Origin: Candidatus Wolfebacteria bacterium CG_4_10_14_0_8_um_filter_39_64
GTDB taxonomy: Bacteria > Patescibacteriota > Minisyncoccia > UBA6257 > UBA9933
DNA length: 14,282 bases
Reading direction: 5' to 3'
NCBI GenBank assembly: GCA_002784365.1
Contig: PFKY01000007.1
Location: forward strand, 1 to 14,282
Both the position numbers and the translations under genes were made by a program. The notes beneath the pieces are model-generated. The model was not told where the DNA came from. It saw only the letters and a list, made by a program, of their open reading frames with translations, and did not search any database. Below are positions 5,520-12,229 of the stretch, piece by piece; position 1 is the stretch's first letter; each line of letters starts with the position of its first letter.

Positions 5520-5575
5520 GCTCTACGGGTTTGTTATAGATCAACTATAGCAAATTCGTAGGGCTTTATTTTTTT
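5520..5575 (+). terminator. Intrinsic terminator of the lipoprotein operon
   Basis: GCTCTACGGGTTTGTTATAG (5520-5539) pairs along its whole length with 5545-5564, a 20-bp stem with several G-U pairs, around the 5-base loop ATCAA. TTTATTTTTTT (5565-5575) follows. This is a textbook plus-strand terminator. A small hairpin AGCGG-GTAA-CCGCT lies just before it at the end of the coding region. Confidence 0.9.
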
Positions 5576-5578
5576 GTC

Positions 5579-5620
5579 AATTACTCTAATATCGTACGAT
5601 CGTAAGATAATAGAGTAATT
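5579..5620. repeat. 42-bp near-perfect palindrome upstream of yebC
   Basis: AATTACTCTA (5579-5588) pairs with TAGAGTAATT (5611-5620), and the centre TACGATCGTA (5595-5604) is itself a perfect palindrome. Only two mismatched pairs lie between. It stands between the operon terminator and the yebC promoter. It could be a decayed palindromic repeat or an operator. No flanking duplication is evident. Confidence 0.65.
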
Positions 5621-5675
5621 ATGGATTAAGGGCAAATTAAAAATGTGAATGGGTTAGCGCATTCGCATAAATTTC

Positions 5676-5704
5676 TTGCACTTTTGTTCAAAAATTTATA
5701 AAAT
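5676..5704 (+). promoter_or_regulatory. Promoter of yebC-ruvC, predicted to give a leaderless mRNA
   Basis: TTGCAC (5676-5681), a 17-base spacer and TAAAAT (5699-5704). The expected start, about 7 bases after the -10, falls at 5711-5712, which is the A of the yebC ATG. There is no Shine-Dalgarno site before that ATG, which fits leaderless translation. Confidence 0.5.
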
Positions 5705-5711
5705 AACAGCT

Positions 5712-6245
5712 ATGTCCGGACATTCCCACTGGAGTGGCATCAAACACAAAAAAGGAGTGGCTGACCAGAAACGCGGTCAGTTGTTTTCAAAGTTGCTGAA
5801 TGCGGTTTCAATTGCGGCACGGACTGAATCAAATCCCGAATTCAATCCTCGACTGCGGACCGCCGTTGAAAAAGCCAAAGAAAGCAAAGTACCGCAGGAA
5901 AATATTGAACGAGCGATTAAGCGCGCCTCAGAAGACAAAAATCTGGAAGAGTTGATTATTGAGGCCTACGGCCCAGAAGGAACAGCGATTTTAATTGAGG
6001 CGATTACTGACAACAAAAATCGGACCATTGCCGAAATAAAAAAAGTTCTTGATGAAAATAGCGGCAAAATTGCCGAGCCGGGCAGCGTGCGCTGGGCTTT
6101 TGAACAAATTAAAACCGAATCAGGATTGGGCTGGCAGGAAAAATTCAAACAACCGATTTCAACCGAGGCCCAAGAGAAACTCCAAAAACTTATTGAAGAA
6201 TTACTGGAACAAAATGAAGTCCAAGAAGTTTATACTAATACATGA
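5712..6245 (+). CDS. yebC: YebC/PmpR/TACO1-family protein, short form
   Basis: A 177-residue member of the YebC family, whose proteins bind nucleic acid or the ribosome and have been linked both to transcription regulation and to relief of ribosome stalling. The start MSGHSHWSGIKHKKGVADQKRGQLFSKL is the family signature and fixes the ATG at 5712, although the frame is open back to 5676. Domain I (1-75) and the EAYGPEGTAILIEAITDNKNRT segment (84-105) are intact through GSVRWAFEQ. The usual 60-70 residues that complete the middle domain are then missing: the protein goes almost directly to AQEKLQKLIEELLEQNEVQEVYTN, the normal C-terminal end. No frameshift is visible, so this looks like a genuine compact form. 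The stop overlaps the ruvC start by 4 bases (ATGA). Confidence 0.93.
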   Translation: MSGHSHWSGIKHKKGVADQKRGQLFSKLLNAVSIAARTESNPEFNPRLRTAVEKAKESKVPQENIERAIKRASEDKNLEELIIEAYGPEGTAILIEAITDNKNRTIAEIKKVLDENSGKIAEPGSVRWAFEQIKTESGLGWQEKFKQPISTEAQEKLQKLIEELLEQNEVQEVYTNT

Positions 6246-6718
6246 AAATCATCGGCATTGACCCAGGTAGTGCCAGAGTCGGCTATGGAGTAATTGAGAA
6301 AAAAAACAACGGCCTTAGATTCATTAGGGCCGGATTATTAAAAATCTCGTCTAAAGACAAAGGCAAAAGATTACTCGAGCTGGAAAAATCCTTCTCGCAA
6401 CTGTTGAAAAAAGAAAAACCAGATTTGGTGGTTTTGGAAAAACTTTATTTTATGAAAAATATGAAAACCGCTCTTGAGGTGGCTCAATCCCGGGGCGTCT
6501 TGACATTAACGATAATCAAATACAAAATACCCTTATTGGAATATACGCCCTTGGAAATTAAGCAAGGCGTTACCGGTTATGGCATGGCCGATAAAAAAAG
6601 CGTTGCTAAAATGGTAAATAAAATTTTAAAAATTAAAAAAATCAGCAAGTACGATGACATGACCGATGCCTTGGCAGCGGCAATTTTGGGAAGCGATAAA
6701 ATAAAATTTGGATTTTAA
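6242..6718 (+). CDS. ruvC: RuvC, Holliday junction resolvase
   Basis: A 158-residue RNase H-fold endonuclease that cuts Holliday junctions symmetrically in recombinational repair, with RuvA and RuvB (ruvB is at 862-1845). The four catalytic acids are present: D7 in IIGIDPGSARVGYG, E in VVLEKLYF (about 66), and the aspartates of YDDMTDALAAAIL near 138-141. The GYGMADKKSVAKMV segment matches the DNA-binding GxGxADK region. It is somewhat shorter than the usual 165-175 residues, ending soon after the last catalytic helix. Translation is coupled to yebC by the ATGA overlap. The stop TAA abuts a 139-bp inverted-repeat element whose target duplication AA includes the last two bases of the stop codon. 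Confidence 0.96.
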   Translation: MKIIGIDPGSARVGYGVIEKKNNGLRFIRAGLLKISSKDKGKRLLELEKSFSQLLKKEKPDLVVLEKLYFMKNMKTALEVAQSRGVLTLTIIKYKIPLLEYTPLEIKQGVTGYGMADKKSVAKMVNKILKIKKISKYDDMTDALAAAILGSDKIKFGF

Positions 6719-6857
6719 ACCCCGTTAGAAGTCTATTACAGAAAAAATCAAAAAGATTTTTTCTGTAGGAAAATAAAGAAGCTTCGAAAAATATTGTGTG
6801 TCATCAATGTCATCAATAAAGAACATAAAAAATAGTTGGAATGACTTCTAACGGGGT
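6719..6857. mobile_element. 139-bp MITE-like element, long copy 1 (ACCCCGTTAGAAGTC ends)
   Basis: Perfect 15-bp terminal inverted repeats, ACCCCGTTAGAAGTC (6719-6733) and GACTTCTAACGGGGT (6843-6857), flanked by a 2-bp direct duplication AA (6717-6718 and 6858-6859). Inside, ACAGAAAAAATC (6738-6749) and GATTTTTTCTGT (6755-6766) form a perfect 12-bp hairpin. The right half holds a TGTGTCATC motif and a duplicated ATGTCATCAAT-like stretch. No ORF is present, so any mobility would depend on enzymes supplied elsewhere. A second long copy with the same design lies at 11884-11983. Confidence 0.75.
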
Positions 6858-6898
6858 AAATTTAACTTAAAAGGTCGTTTGATTTATCGTAAATTACA

Positions 6899-7066
6899 AT
6901 GGCTACTAAATTAAATCTTTTAAATCCATTGAAATTACAAGTTCCGGACGATGACATTATAGGCGACGAGGAAAAGGAAAAAGAGGAGGAAAAGGAAGAA
7001 GAGGAGAAAGAGGACTTCGATGCGGAGCCGGGCACCAAAAAGGAAGAAGAAGATTATTTTGAGTAA
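6899..7066 (+). CDS. Hypothetical 55-residue acidic protein upstream of the PBP
   Basis: The ORF begins MATKLNLLNPLKLQVPDDD, continues with a run of about 15 Glu/Lys residues, and ends in KKEEEDYFE. The composition is strongly acidic with no membrane segment; the central part is probably an extended or helical charged tail. It ends 11 bases before the penicillin-binding protein start, on the same strand, which suggests co-transcription. There is no Shine-Dalgarno site, as for most genes here. I do not recognise a family. The Glu/Lys run could in principle arise from purine-rich DNA without coding, so the call rests on the clean start-to-stop frame and spacing to the next gene. Confidence 0.55.
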   Translation: MATKLNLLNPLKLQVPDDDIIGDEEKEKEEEKEEEEKEDFDAEPGTKKEEEDYFE

Positions 7067-7077
7067 TAAAAATTGGA

Positions 7078-9180
7078 GTGATTAAAAAAAAGAGTTTTGT
7101 GCTTAAGCTTATAGGGCTGTTTTTATTGGCCATTTTTGGGTTGGTTTTTTGGGGATTAATGGTAATCACAAAAATGGCCAAAGAATTACCCAACCCCGAG
7201 CAATTCGTTAATCGTCAAATCAGCCAGTCCACCAAAATTTATGACCGCACCGGCCAAATTTTGCTTTATGAAATCCACGGCGAGGAAAAAAGAACTACTA
7301 TCTCTTTTGAGGAAATTCCCGAATACGCCAAACAGGCGACCCTTGCCATTGAGGATCAGGAATTTTATCGCCATTCGGCTTTTGACTGGCGAGCCATTAT
7401 CCGGGCCTTTGTGGTAAATATTATCAAGGGTCGGGTGGTTCAGGGCGGCTCCACCATCACCCAGCAATTGGCCAGAAACGCCTTTTTATCCCCGGAACGG
7501 ACTTATACCAGAAAAATTAAAGAATTAATCCTGGCCCATTGGATAGAACAACGTTATTCCAAAGACCAAATTTTAAATCTTTATCTAAATCAAATCCCTT
7601 ATGGCACCAATGCTTACGGCATTGAAGCCGCCTCTCAGACGTTTTTTTCTAAGCCAGCCAATGACCTGACCCTAAGCGAGGCGGCTGTTTTGGCTGCCTT
7701 AGTAAAGGCGCCCTCATATTATTCTCCCTGGGGCATCCACCAAGACGAATTAGAGCAGCGGAAAAATTACGTTTTGGAACAAATGTTTAAGTTGGGATTT
7801 ATTGACGAGCAGCAGAAACAGCTGGCCCAAAACACCAAGCCGAAATTCAGCAATCAAAGTATCGGCTCAATCAAAGCCCCTCATCTTGTAATGATGGTTT
7901 ATGATTATTTAAGCGGCAAATACGGAGAAGATGTGGTGGAAAAGGGAGGATTAAGAGTTATTACTACTCTTGACTGGCCGCTGCAAGAATTGGCGGAAAA
8001 AACGGTTAAAGAAGGAGCTGAGAGGAATACCCAATTGTACCAAGGTAAAAATGCGGCTTTGGTAGCCCAAGACCCAAAGACCGGTCAAGTTTTAGCCCTG
8101 GTTGGCTCCAAAGATTATTTTGATGTGGAAAATGAAGGTAATTTCAACGTGGCGGTTCAAGGTTTGCGACAGCCGGGCTCAGCTCTTAAACCCTTCGCCT
8201 ACCTCACTGCCTTTCAAAAAGGTTATTCTCCGGAAGCGGTAGTTTTTGATTTGCCGACTGAATTTTCTTCCTATAATAATATTTGCCCGTTAACCAATAT
8301 TAATTTTAATGACGATAATCCGCTCTGTTTTCATCCGGAAAATTTTGACGGACGATTCCGAGGGCCGGTTAATCTTCGTACCGGCTTAGCCCAGTCAATT
8401 AACGTGCCTTCGGTTAAGGTGCTTTATTTAGCTGGTTTGGCTGACACTCTAAAAACCGTTCAGGCCTTTGGTCTTACCACCCTAACTAACCCAAGTCGTT
8501 ACGGACTCTCTCTGGTTTTGGGAGGCGGCGAAGTTAAATTAATAGAAATGGTTGGTGCTTATTCGGTTTTTTCTCAGGAAGGAATTAAACATCATCAATC
8601 TTTAATTCTGGAAGTAAAAGACTCTCAAGGAAGAATTCTGGAAAAATACCTTGATCAGGCCACTCAAGTAGTTGAACCTCAGTACGCTAAAATCATTAAC
8701 AACATTCTTTCTGATATTGAAGCCCGCTCCGGACTTTTTCAAAATAGCCTTAATCTAACGGTATTCCCCGACCGGGAAGCGGCTCTAAAAACCGGAACCA
8801 CCAATGATTACAAAGATGCTTGGGCAATCGGTTATACTCCAACCCTGGTAGTTGGGGTTTGGACCGGTAATAATAACAACAAACCAATGCAGAAACAAGC
8901 TGGCAGTATTTTAGCCGCAGTGCCGATTTGGCACGCTTTTATGAGTAAGGCTCTGGAAAATCAACCGGCTGAATTTTTTAATAAACCCGAGGCCGCGCCC
9001 CAAAATAAACCGATTTTATGGGGAGAATATATTTCAAACGGTGAAGCTCATGATATTCTTTATTATGTGGACAAAAATAATCCCCTGGGTCCTCAACCAC
9101 TAAACCCCGAATCAAATTCTCAGTTTTGGAATTGGGAGTTGCCAGTTAAGGCGTGGTGGCAACAACAACTGCCGGGCTAA
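7078..9180 (+). CDS. Class A penicillin-binding protein (PBP1A-like transglycosylase/transpeptidase)
   Basis: A 700-residue bifunctional peptidoglycan synthase anchored in the membrane by one N-terminal segment (about 9-30). The glycosyltransferase 51 domain shows EDQEFYRH with catalytic Glu at about 92, GGSTITQQLARN (123-134), RKIKELILA, KDQILNLYLNQIPYG and LSEAAVLAALVKAP. The transpeptidase domain has the serine motif SALK (S368, K371), SIN (440-442) and KTGTTN (571-576), so both active sites are complete. The start is uncertain: GTG at 7078 gives a short basic lead before the membrane helix, and GTG at 7099 is an alternative; neither has good Shine-Dalgarno spacing. The stop TAA overlaps the dnaN stop on the other strand by two bases. 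Domain order and length are normal. Confidence 0.96.
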   Translation: MIKKKSFVLKLIGLFLLAIFGLVFWGLMVITKMAKELPNPEQFVNRQISQSTKIYDRTGQILLYEIHGEEKRTTISFEEIPEYAKQATLAIEDQEFYRHSAFDWRAIIRAFVVNIIKGRVVQGGSTITQQLARNAFLSPERTYTRKIKELILAHWIEQRYSKDQILNLYLNQIPYGTNAYGIEAASQTFFSKPANDLTLSEAAVLAALVKAPSYYSPWGIHQDELEQRKNYVLEQMFKLGFIDEQQKQLAQNTKPKFSNQSIGSIKAPHLVMMVYDYLSGKYGEDVVEKGGLRVITTLDWPLQELAEKTVKEGAERNTQLYQGKNAALVAQDPKTGQVLALVGSKDYFDVENEGNFNVAVQGLRQPGSALKPFAYLTAFQKGYSPEAVVFDLPTEFSSYNNICPLTNINFNDDNPLCFHPENFDGRFRGPVNLRTGLAQSINVPSVKVLYLAGLADTLKTVQAFGLTTLTNPSRYGLSLVLGGGEVKLIEMVGAYSVFSQEGIKHHQSLILEVKDSQGRILEKYLDQATQVVEPQYAKIINNILSDIEARSGLFQNSLNLTVFPDREAALKTGTTNDYKDAWAIGYTPTLVVGVWTGNNNNKPMQKQAGSILAAVPIWHAFMSKALENQPAEFFNKPEAAPQNKPILWGEYISNGEAHDILYYVDKNNPLGPQPLNPESNSQFWNWELPVKAWWQQQLPG

Positions 9181-10295
9181 CCGGACTTTATCGGCATTAG
9201 AATGTAAAAATAAGAAATGTCAGCCGGCGATTTAATCAAAACCGGTTTGTTGTCGCCATTCAATCCCAAGAATATATTTTCTGAATCTAAAACCCTTACT
9301 CCGTCCAAAAGAAAACGCCAATTAAAAACAATTTCCAGCCCCGCACCCTTAATTTTGGTCGGTATTAGATACTGATTTTCCCCCAATATTTGACTGGAAG
9401 AAAACACCTCAATGTTTTTGGCGTTCTCTTTAATTAAAACCTTTATTTCATTAAGCCGGTCAGTAAAAGAACTGGTCAGTTTCAAGGCGTTAATCAATTG
9501 TTCTTTGTTTAGCACAATTTCGGTTTCAAATGACTGAGGAATAATGGATTGATAATTGGGATAGTCGCCGCTTATTAATCTGGAAATAATTTCTGAATTC
9601 TCTGTTTTGAAGAGTACCTGATTCCGGTCAAAATAAACACTTATTTGGCCGTCTTCTTTTTTAAAAATTCTGATAACCTCTTGGATTGTTTTTAAAGGAA
9701 TAATTACTTTTAATTCTTGCTCAATATTGGATTTAAATTGGGTGTTAACGATGTTTTTTTCCGCCAACCTGAAACTATCCGTGGCTGCCAACTTCAAAGA
9801 ACTTACCTGGAAGTCAAAAAGAATACCGTTTAATTCGGGTTTAACTTCGGAAATTTGGCTGGCGCTGATTACGGAAGATAATGATTTTTTAAGGACTTCG
9901 GTGGAAATTTCCAGAAAAGATTGATTGGTAATTTGGGGAATAATGGGAAATTCCTCTTTTTTATTTCCCTGAATTTTGGCTTGGTAGTTGTCGGTTTTTA
10001 CTATTAAATAATTATCTTTATCTTCTATATTAATTCTTTCGGTTTGGAGATTATTAATTATGGAATTAAAAATATTAAAAGGAACCGTCAGACTGCCGCC
10101 CTCAATGACTTTTCCGGGGACAAAACTGGTAATAGCCATCTCCAAGTTAGTCATTGATAGCTTTATTTTATTATCAACGGTTTCTATTAAGCAGTTTTTG
10201 AGAATCGGCAGGGTTATTGAGCCGCTTTCAGCTCCAATTTTGTTAATTGTTTCCAGTCCGAATTTTAGATGATTTTTTAAAATTATTATTTTCAT
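9177..10295 (-). CDS. dnaN: DnaN, DNA polymerase III sliding clamp (beta subunit)
   Basis: A 372-residue beta clamp, which dimerises into a ring around DNA and tethers the replicative polymerase and other partners. The three repeated clamp domains can be followed: MKIIILKNHLKFGLETINKIG opens domain I with ITLPILKNCLIE; domain II carries LNGILFDFQVSSLKLAATDSFRLAEK; domain III has DYPNYQSIIPQSFETEIVLNKEQL and ends SYFYILMPIKSG, matching the usual Y-x-Y-x-x-MPM/I ending that lines the partner-binding cleft. Length is normal. It lies downstream of dnaA on the same strand after a 160-base AT-rich gap, the common dnaA-dnaN order. No Shine-Dalgarno site is seen. Its stop overlaps the PBP stop on the opposite strand. 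Confidence 0.97.
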   Translation of the reverse strand: MKIIILKNHLKFGLETINKIGAESGSITLPILKNCLIETVDNKIKLSMTNLEMAITSFVPGKVIEGGSLTVPFNIFNSIINNLQTERINIEDKDNYLIVKTDNYQAKIQGNKKEEFPIIPQITNQSFLEISTEVLKKSLSSVISASQISEVKPELNGILFDFQVSSLKLAATDSFRLAEKNIVNTQFKSNIEQELKVIIPLKTIQEVIRIFKKEDGQISVYFDRNQVLFKTENSEIISRLISGDYPNYQSIIPQSFETEIVLNKEQLINALKLTSSFTDRLNEIKVLIKENAKNIEVFSSSQILGENQYLIPTKIKGAGLEIVFNWRFLLDGVRVLDSENIFLGLNGDNKPVLIKSPADISYFYILMPIKSG

Positions 10296-10455
10296 ATAAT
10301 TTTACTACTAATATTTATTATTAAATTTAATTAGTCGTAGTAGTAATAGGCGGTGTTAACTTGTTAACTTCTTTTAAAATTCATATCGGGTCTCAAATCT
10401 CACTCTTTTAAAGATAACATGATATTAAATAATTGTGGAAGAATGATGGATATCA
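10296..10455. other. AT-rich dnaA-dnaN intergenic region, possible origin segment
   Basis: The 160-base gap is very AT-rich. It contains a 9-bp inverted repeat TTACTACTA (10302-10310) / TAGTAGTAA (10338-10346) and a tandem 8-base repeat TGTTAACT TGTTAACT (10354-10369). Weak DnaA-box-like sites are seen on the minus strand: TCTTCCACA (10434-10442, 7 of 9) and TTATCCATA (10464-10472, 8 of 9, inside the end of dnaA). No cluster of good boxes was found, so the origin assignment is tentative. It also must hold the dnaN promoter unless dnaN is read through from dnaA. Confidence 0.4.
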
Positions 10456-11811
10456 TCAACCCTTATGGATAACTTCTTTGATTAAAATAATTTTTTGGTT
10501 AAGACTTTGATTTTTACTGATTTCTCGGGAAATTTTTCCGCAGGAATAAATAGCTGTGGTGTGGTCTCTTTTTCCTAGTTTTTCCCCGATATCCGGATAA
10601 GACATATCCAATAAATCCCTAAGGAGAAAAGCAACCACTTGGCGTGGTTCAACAACACTTTTTTTTCTGGAACGATTGGTTAACTCAGGAAGAGTAATTT
10701 CATAAAAATCAGCCACCGCTTTAATTATTTGACTGGCAGTGATATTTTTAGATGACTGCTGAATTATATTATCTATAATTTCCTCAATTACCTTAGTGGT
10801 TAACTCAATATTTTTCACTTCCCGGTAAAAAATAATTTTATTCAGGATTCCCTCAATTTCTCGGATGTTTCTCTGGATCTTATTAGCAACTAATCCACAG
10901 ATTTCTTCGGGAAGATCGGCATTTTTTTCCTGGAGCTTGGTTTTTATAATTGCCATCCTCATTTCGTAATCAGGATAGGTGATGTCGGCAATCATTCCGC
11001 CTTCAAACCGGGAACGTAATCTTTCCTCAAGCGTCGGGATGGCGGCTGGCGGCCGGTCAGAGGAAATTATAATCTGCTTATTATTTTCATAAAGAACGTT
11101 AAAGGTGTGAAAAAACTCTTCTTCGCTTCTTTCTTTGCCACCGACAAACTGAATGTCGTCAATAATCAAGACGTCAACATTCCGGTATTTTGATTTAACG
11201 TCATCCATTCTTTTGTTCCGGATGGCCCAGACAACGTCATTAACAAATTTTTCAGAAGAAACATATTTCACCTTAATTTTATTTTTGTAAAGATTCTTGA
11301 TTTCATTGCCAGCCGCTTGAATAAGGTGGGTTTTGCCCAGTCCCGTCCCGCCGTAAATGAAAAGCGGATTATATTTTTTACCGACATCTTTAATGACCGA
11401 CTGGGTAGCCGCATAAGCCAATTCATTGGAAGACCCGACCACAAAAGAATTAAGGGTATAGCGCGGATGAAGATTGGTTTCGGGATCAACTTTGAGTTCC
11501 GGTAAAGTCGTTTGACGATTTAAAATAGTTTTAGATTCTAATTTAATTTGAGGCGACTGCTGTTCAACCAAAACCGTGTATTCAACTTTTTTAATTGTTT
11601 CGTCCAAAGAGTGGAGCGTTTCCAAAATCATTTTATGATATTTATTTTCAACCCACTCTTTGGCGAAATTGTTAACCAGGCCCACCACTATTCGGCCGTC
11701 TTCTTCTTTTTTTACGAGACGGCTTTTTTTCAACCAGGTAAGAAAATTCGGCCGGGAAATCTGAAGTTCCAATTCTGCTAAAGTCGATTGCCAAATTTGA
11801 TTAAGGTCCAT
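10456..11811 (-). CDS. dnaA: DnaA, chromosomal replication initiator
   Basis: A 451-residue initiator ATPase that binds DnaA boxes at oriC and opens the duplex. Domain I is at about 1-80 (MDLNQIWQSTLAELELQ...FLTWLKKSRL). A short linker follows. The AAA+ domain III contains NSFVVGSSNELAYAA, Walker A GGTGLGKTH (K160), Walker B DVLIIDDIQFVGGKE, sensor region ISSDRPPAAIPTLEERLRSRFEGG, and a sensor 2 stretch near NIREIEGILNKI. Domain IV carries the DNA-binding signature VVEPRQVVAFLLRDLLDMSYPDIGEKLGKRDHTTAIYS. The ATG at 11809-11811 is preferred over an upstream TTG because MDLNQIW aligns with the family start. There is no Shine-Dalgarno site. It is divergent from rpmH, with a 100-bp element in between. 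Confidence 0.97.
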   Translation of the reverse strand: MDLNQIWQSTLAELELQISRPNFLTWLKKSRLVKKEEDGRIVVGLVNNFAKEWVENKYHKMILETLHSLDETIKKVEYTVLVEQQSPQIKLESKTILNRQTTLPELKVDPETNLHPRYTLNSFVVGSSNELAYAATQSVIKDVGKKYNPLFIYGGTGLGKTHLIQAAGNEIKNLYKNKIKVKYVSSEKFVNDVVWAIRNKRMDDVKSKYRNVDVLIIDDIQFVGGKERSEEEFFHTFNVLYENNKQIIISSDRPPAAIPTLEERLRSRFEGGMIADITYPDYEMRMAIIKTKLQEKNADLPEEICGLVANKIQRNIREIEGILNKIIFYREVKNIELTTKVIEEIIDNIIQQSSKNITASQIIKAVADFYEITLPELTNRSRKKSVVEPRQVVAFLLRDLLDMSYPDIGEKLGKRDHTTAIYSCGKISREISKNQSLNQKIILIKEVIHKG

Positions 11812-11883
11812 GGTTTTAAAAATTAGCCGCAAAATAGAGAATAGAATTTTAATTTATTATTATTTTAATTTAAGAACAAGTCA

Positions 11884-11983
11884 ACCCCGTTAGAAGTCCT
11901 AGGCAGAAAAAAATTACTAAATTTTTTCTGCTTGGCACACAGACTTGTGTCATACAAATTTTAAGACGGACCTCTAACGGGGT
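11884..11983. mobile_element. 100-bp MITE-like element, long copy 2, between dnaA and rpmH
   Basis: The ends ACCCCGTTAGAAGTCC (11884-11899) and GGACCTCTAACGGGGT (11968-11983) pair with one mismatch, flanked by a 2-bp direct duplication CA (11882-11883 and 11984-11985). Inside, GCAGAAAAAA (11903-11912) and TTTTTTCTGC (11922-11931) form the same A-rich hairpin seen in the 6719 copy, followed by a TTGTGTCAT motif shared with it. It is about 40 bases shorter than the other long copy, mainly in the right half. It sits in the likely origin region, between the divergent dnaA and rpmH starts. No ORF is present. Confidence 0.75.
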
Positions 11984-12042
11984 CAAATGCCCGATATAAG
12001 ACAAATTGTTGATTATTTGGGGATAACTATTTCGATTTTTGT

Positions 12043-12071
12043 TTGATTTTTAGCGTTTGATACTTTATATT
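12043..12071 (+). promoter_or_regulatory. Promoter of the rpmH-rnpA-yidC-jag operon, predicted leaderless start
   Basis: TTGATT (12043-12048), a 17-base spacer and TATATT (12066-12071). The expected transcription start at about 12078 coincides with the A of the rpmH ATG, and no Shine-Dalgarno site precedes that ATG. One DnaA-box-like site, TTATCCCCA on the minus strand (about 12018-12026), lies just upstream, so DnaA could bind near this promoter. Confidence 0.45.
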
Positions 12072-12077
12072 TATATC

Positions 12078-12215
12078 ATGCCGAAAAGAACCTATCAACC
12101 GAAAAAGAGGAAAAGGGCCAGAACCCACGGTTTTCTGAAAAGAGCGAGAACAGCCGGCGGAAGCGGGGTTTTGAAGAGAAGGCGGAGAAAGGGAAGGAAG
12201 GTAATTGCCGTTTAA
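12078..12215 (+). CDS. rpmH: Ribosomal protein bL34
   Basis: A 45-residue, extremely basic protein of the large ribosomal subunit. It starts [20 protein letters not shown], continues [20 protein letters not shown] and ends KVIAV. The MKRTYQP start and the H-G-F...R...G-x-x-V-L-x-x-R-R-x-K-G-R pattern are diagnostic of L34. Length is typical. It is the first gene of the conserved rpmH-rnpA-yidC-jag cluster next to dnaA. rnpA starts 14 bases after its stop. Confidence 0.97.
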   Translation: MPKRTYQPKKRKRARTHGFLKRARTAGGSGVLKRRRRKGRKVIAV

Positions 12216-12229
12216 AGAGACGCTATTTT

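Noticed and set aside
6719..6857. REP/RAYT or IS200-type origin for the palindromic elements
   Set aside because: Those systems do not make target duplications and use a short guide tetranucleotide; here every copy has a 2-bp duplication. The relation stays open until a transposase is found.
6719..6857. The inverted-repeat element as the ruvC transcription terminator
   Set aside because: The terminal arms lie 110 bases apart and no U-run follows the right arm; the inner A/T-rich hairpin also lacks a U-run. The matching copy at 11884 is not downstream of any gene.
7186..7467. 93-codon minus-strand ORF inside the PBP gene
   Set aside because: It is antisense to the conserved glycosyltransferase motifs and has no family features.
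11812..11832. DnaA start at the upstream TTG (adding MRLIFKT)
   Set aside because: The internal ATG gives MDLNQIW, which fits the family start, and the extension has no ribosome site.
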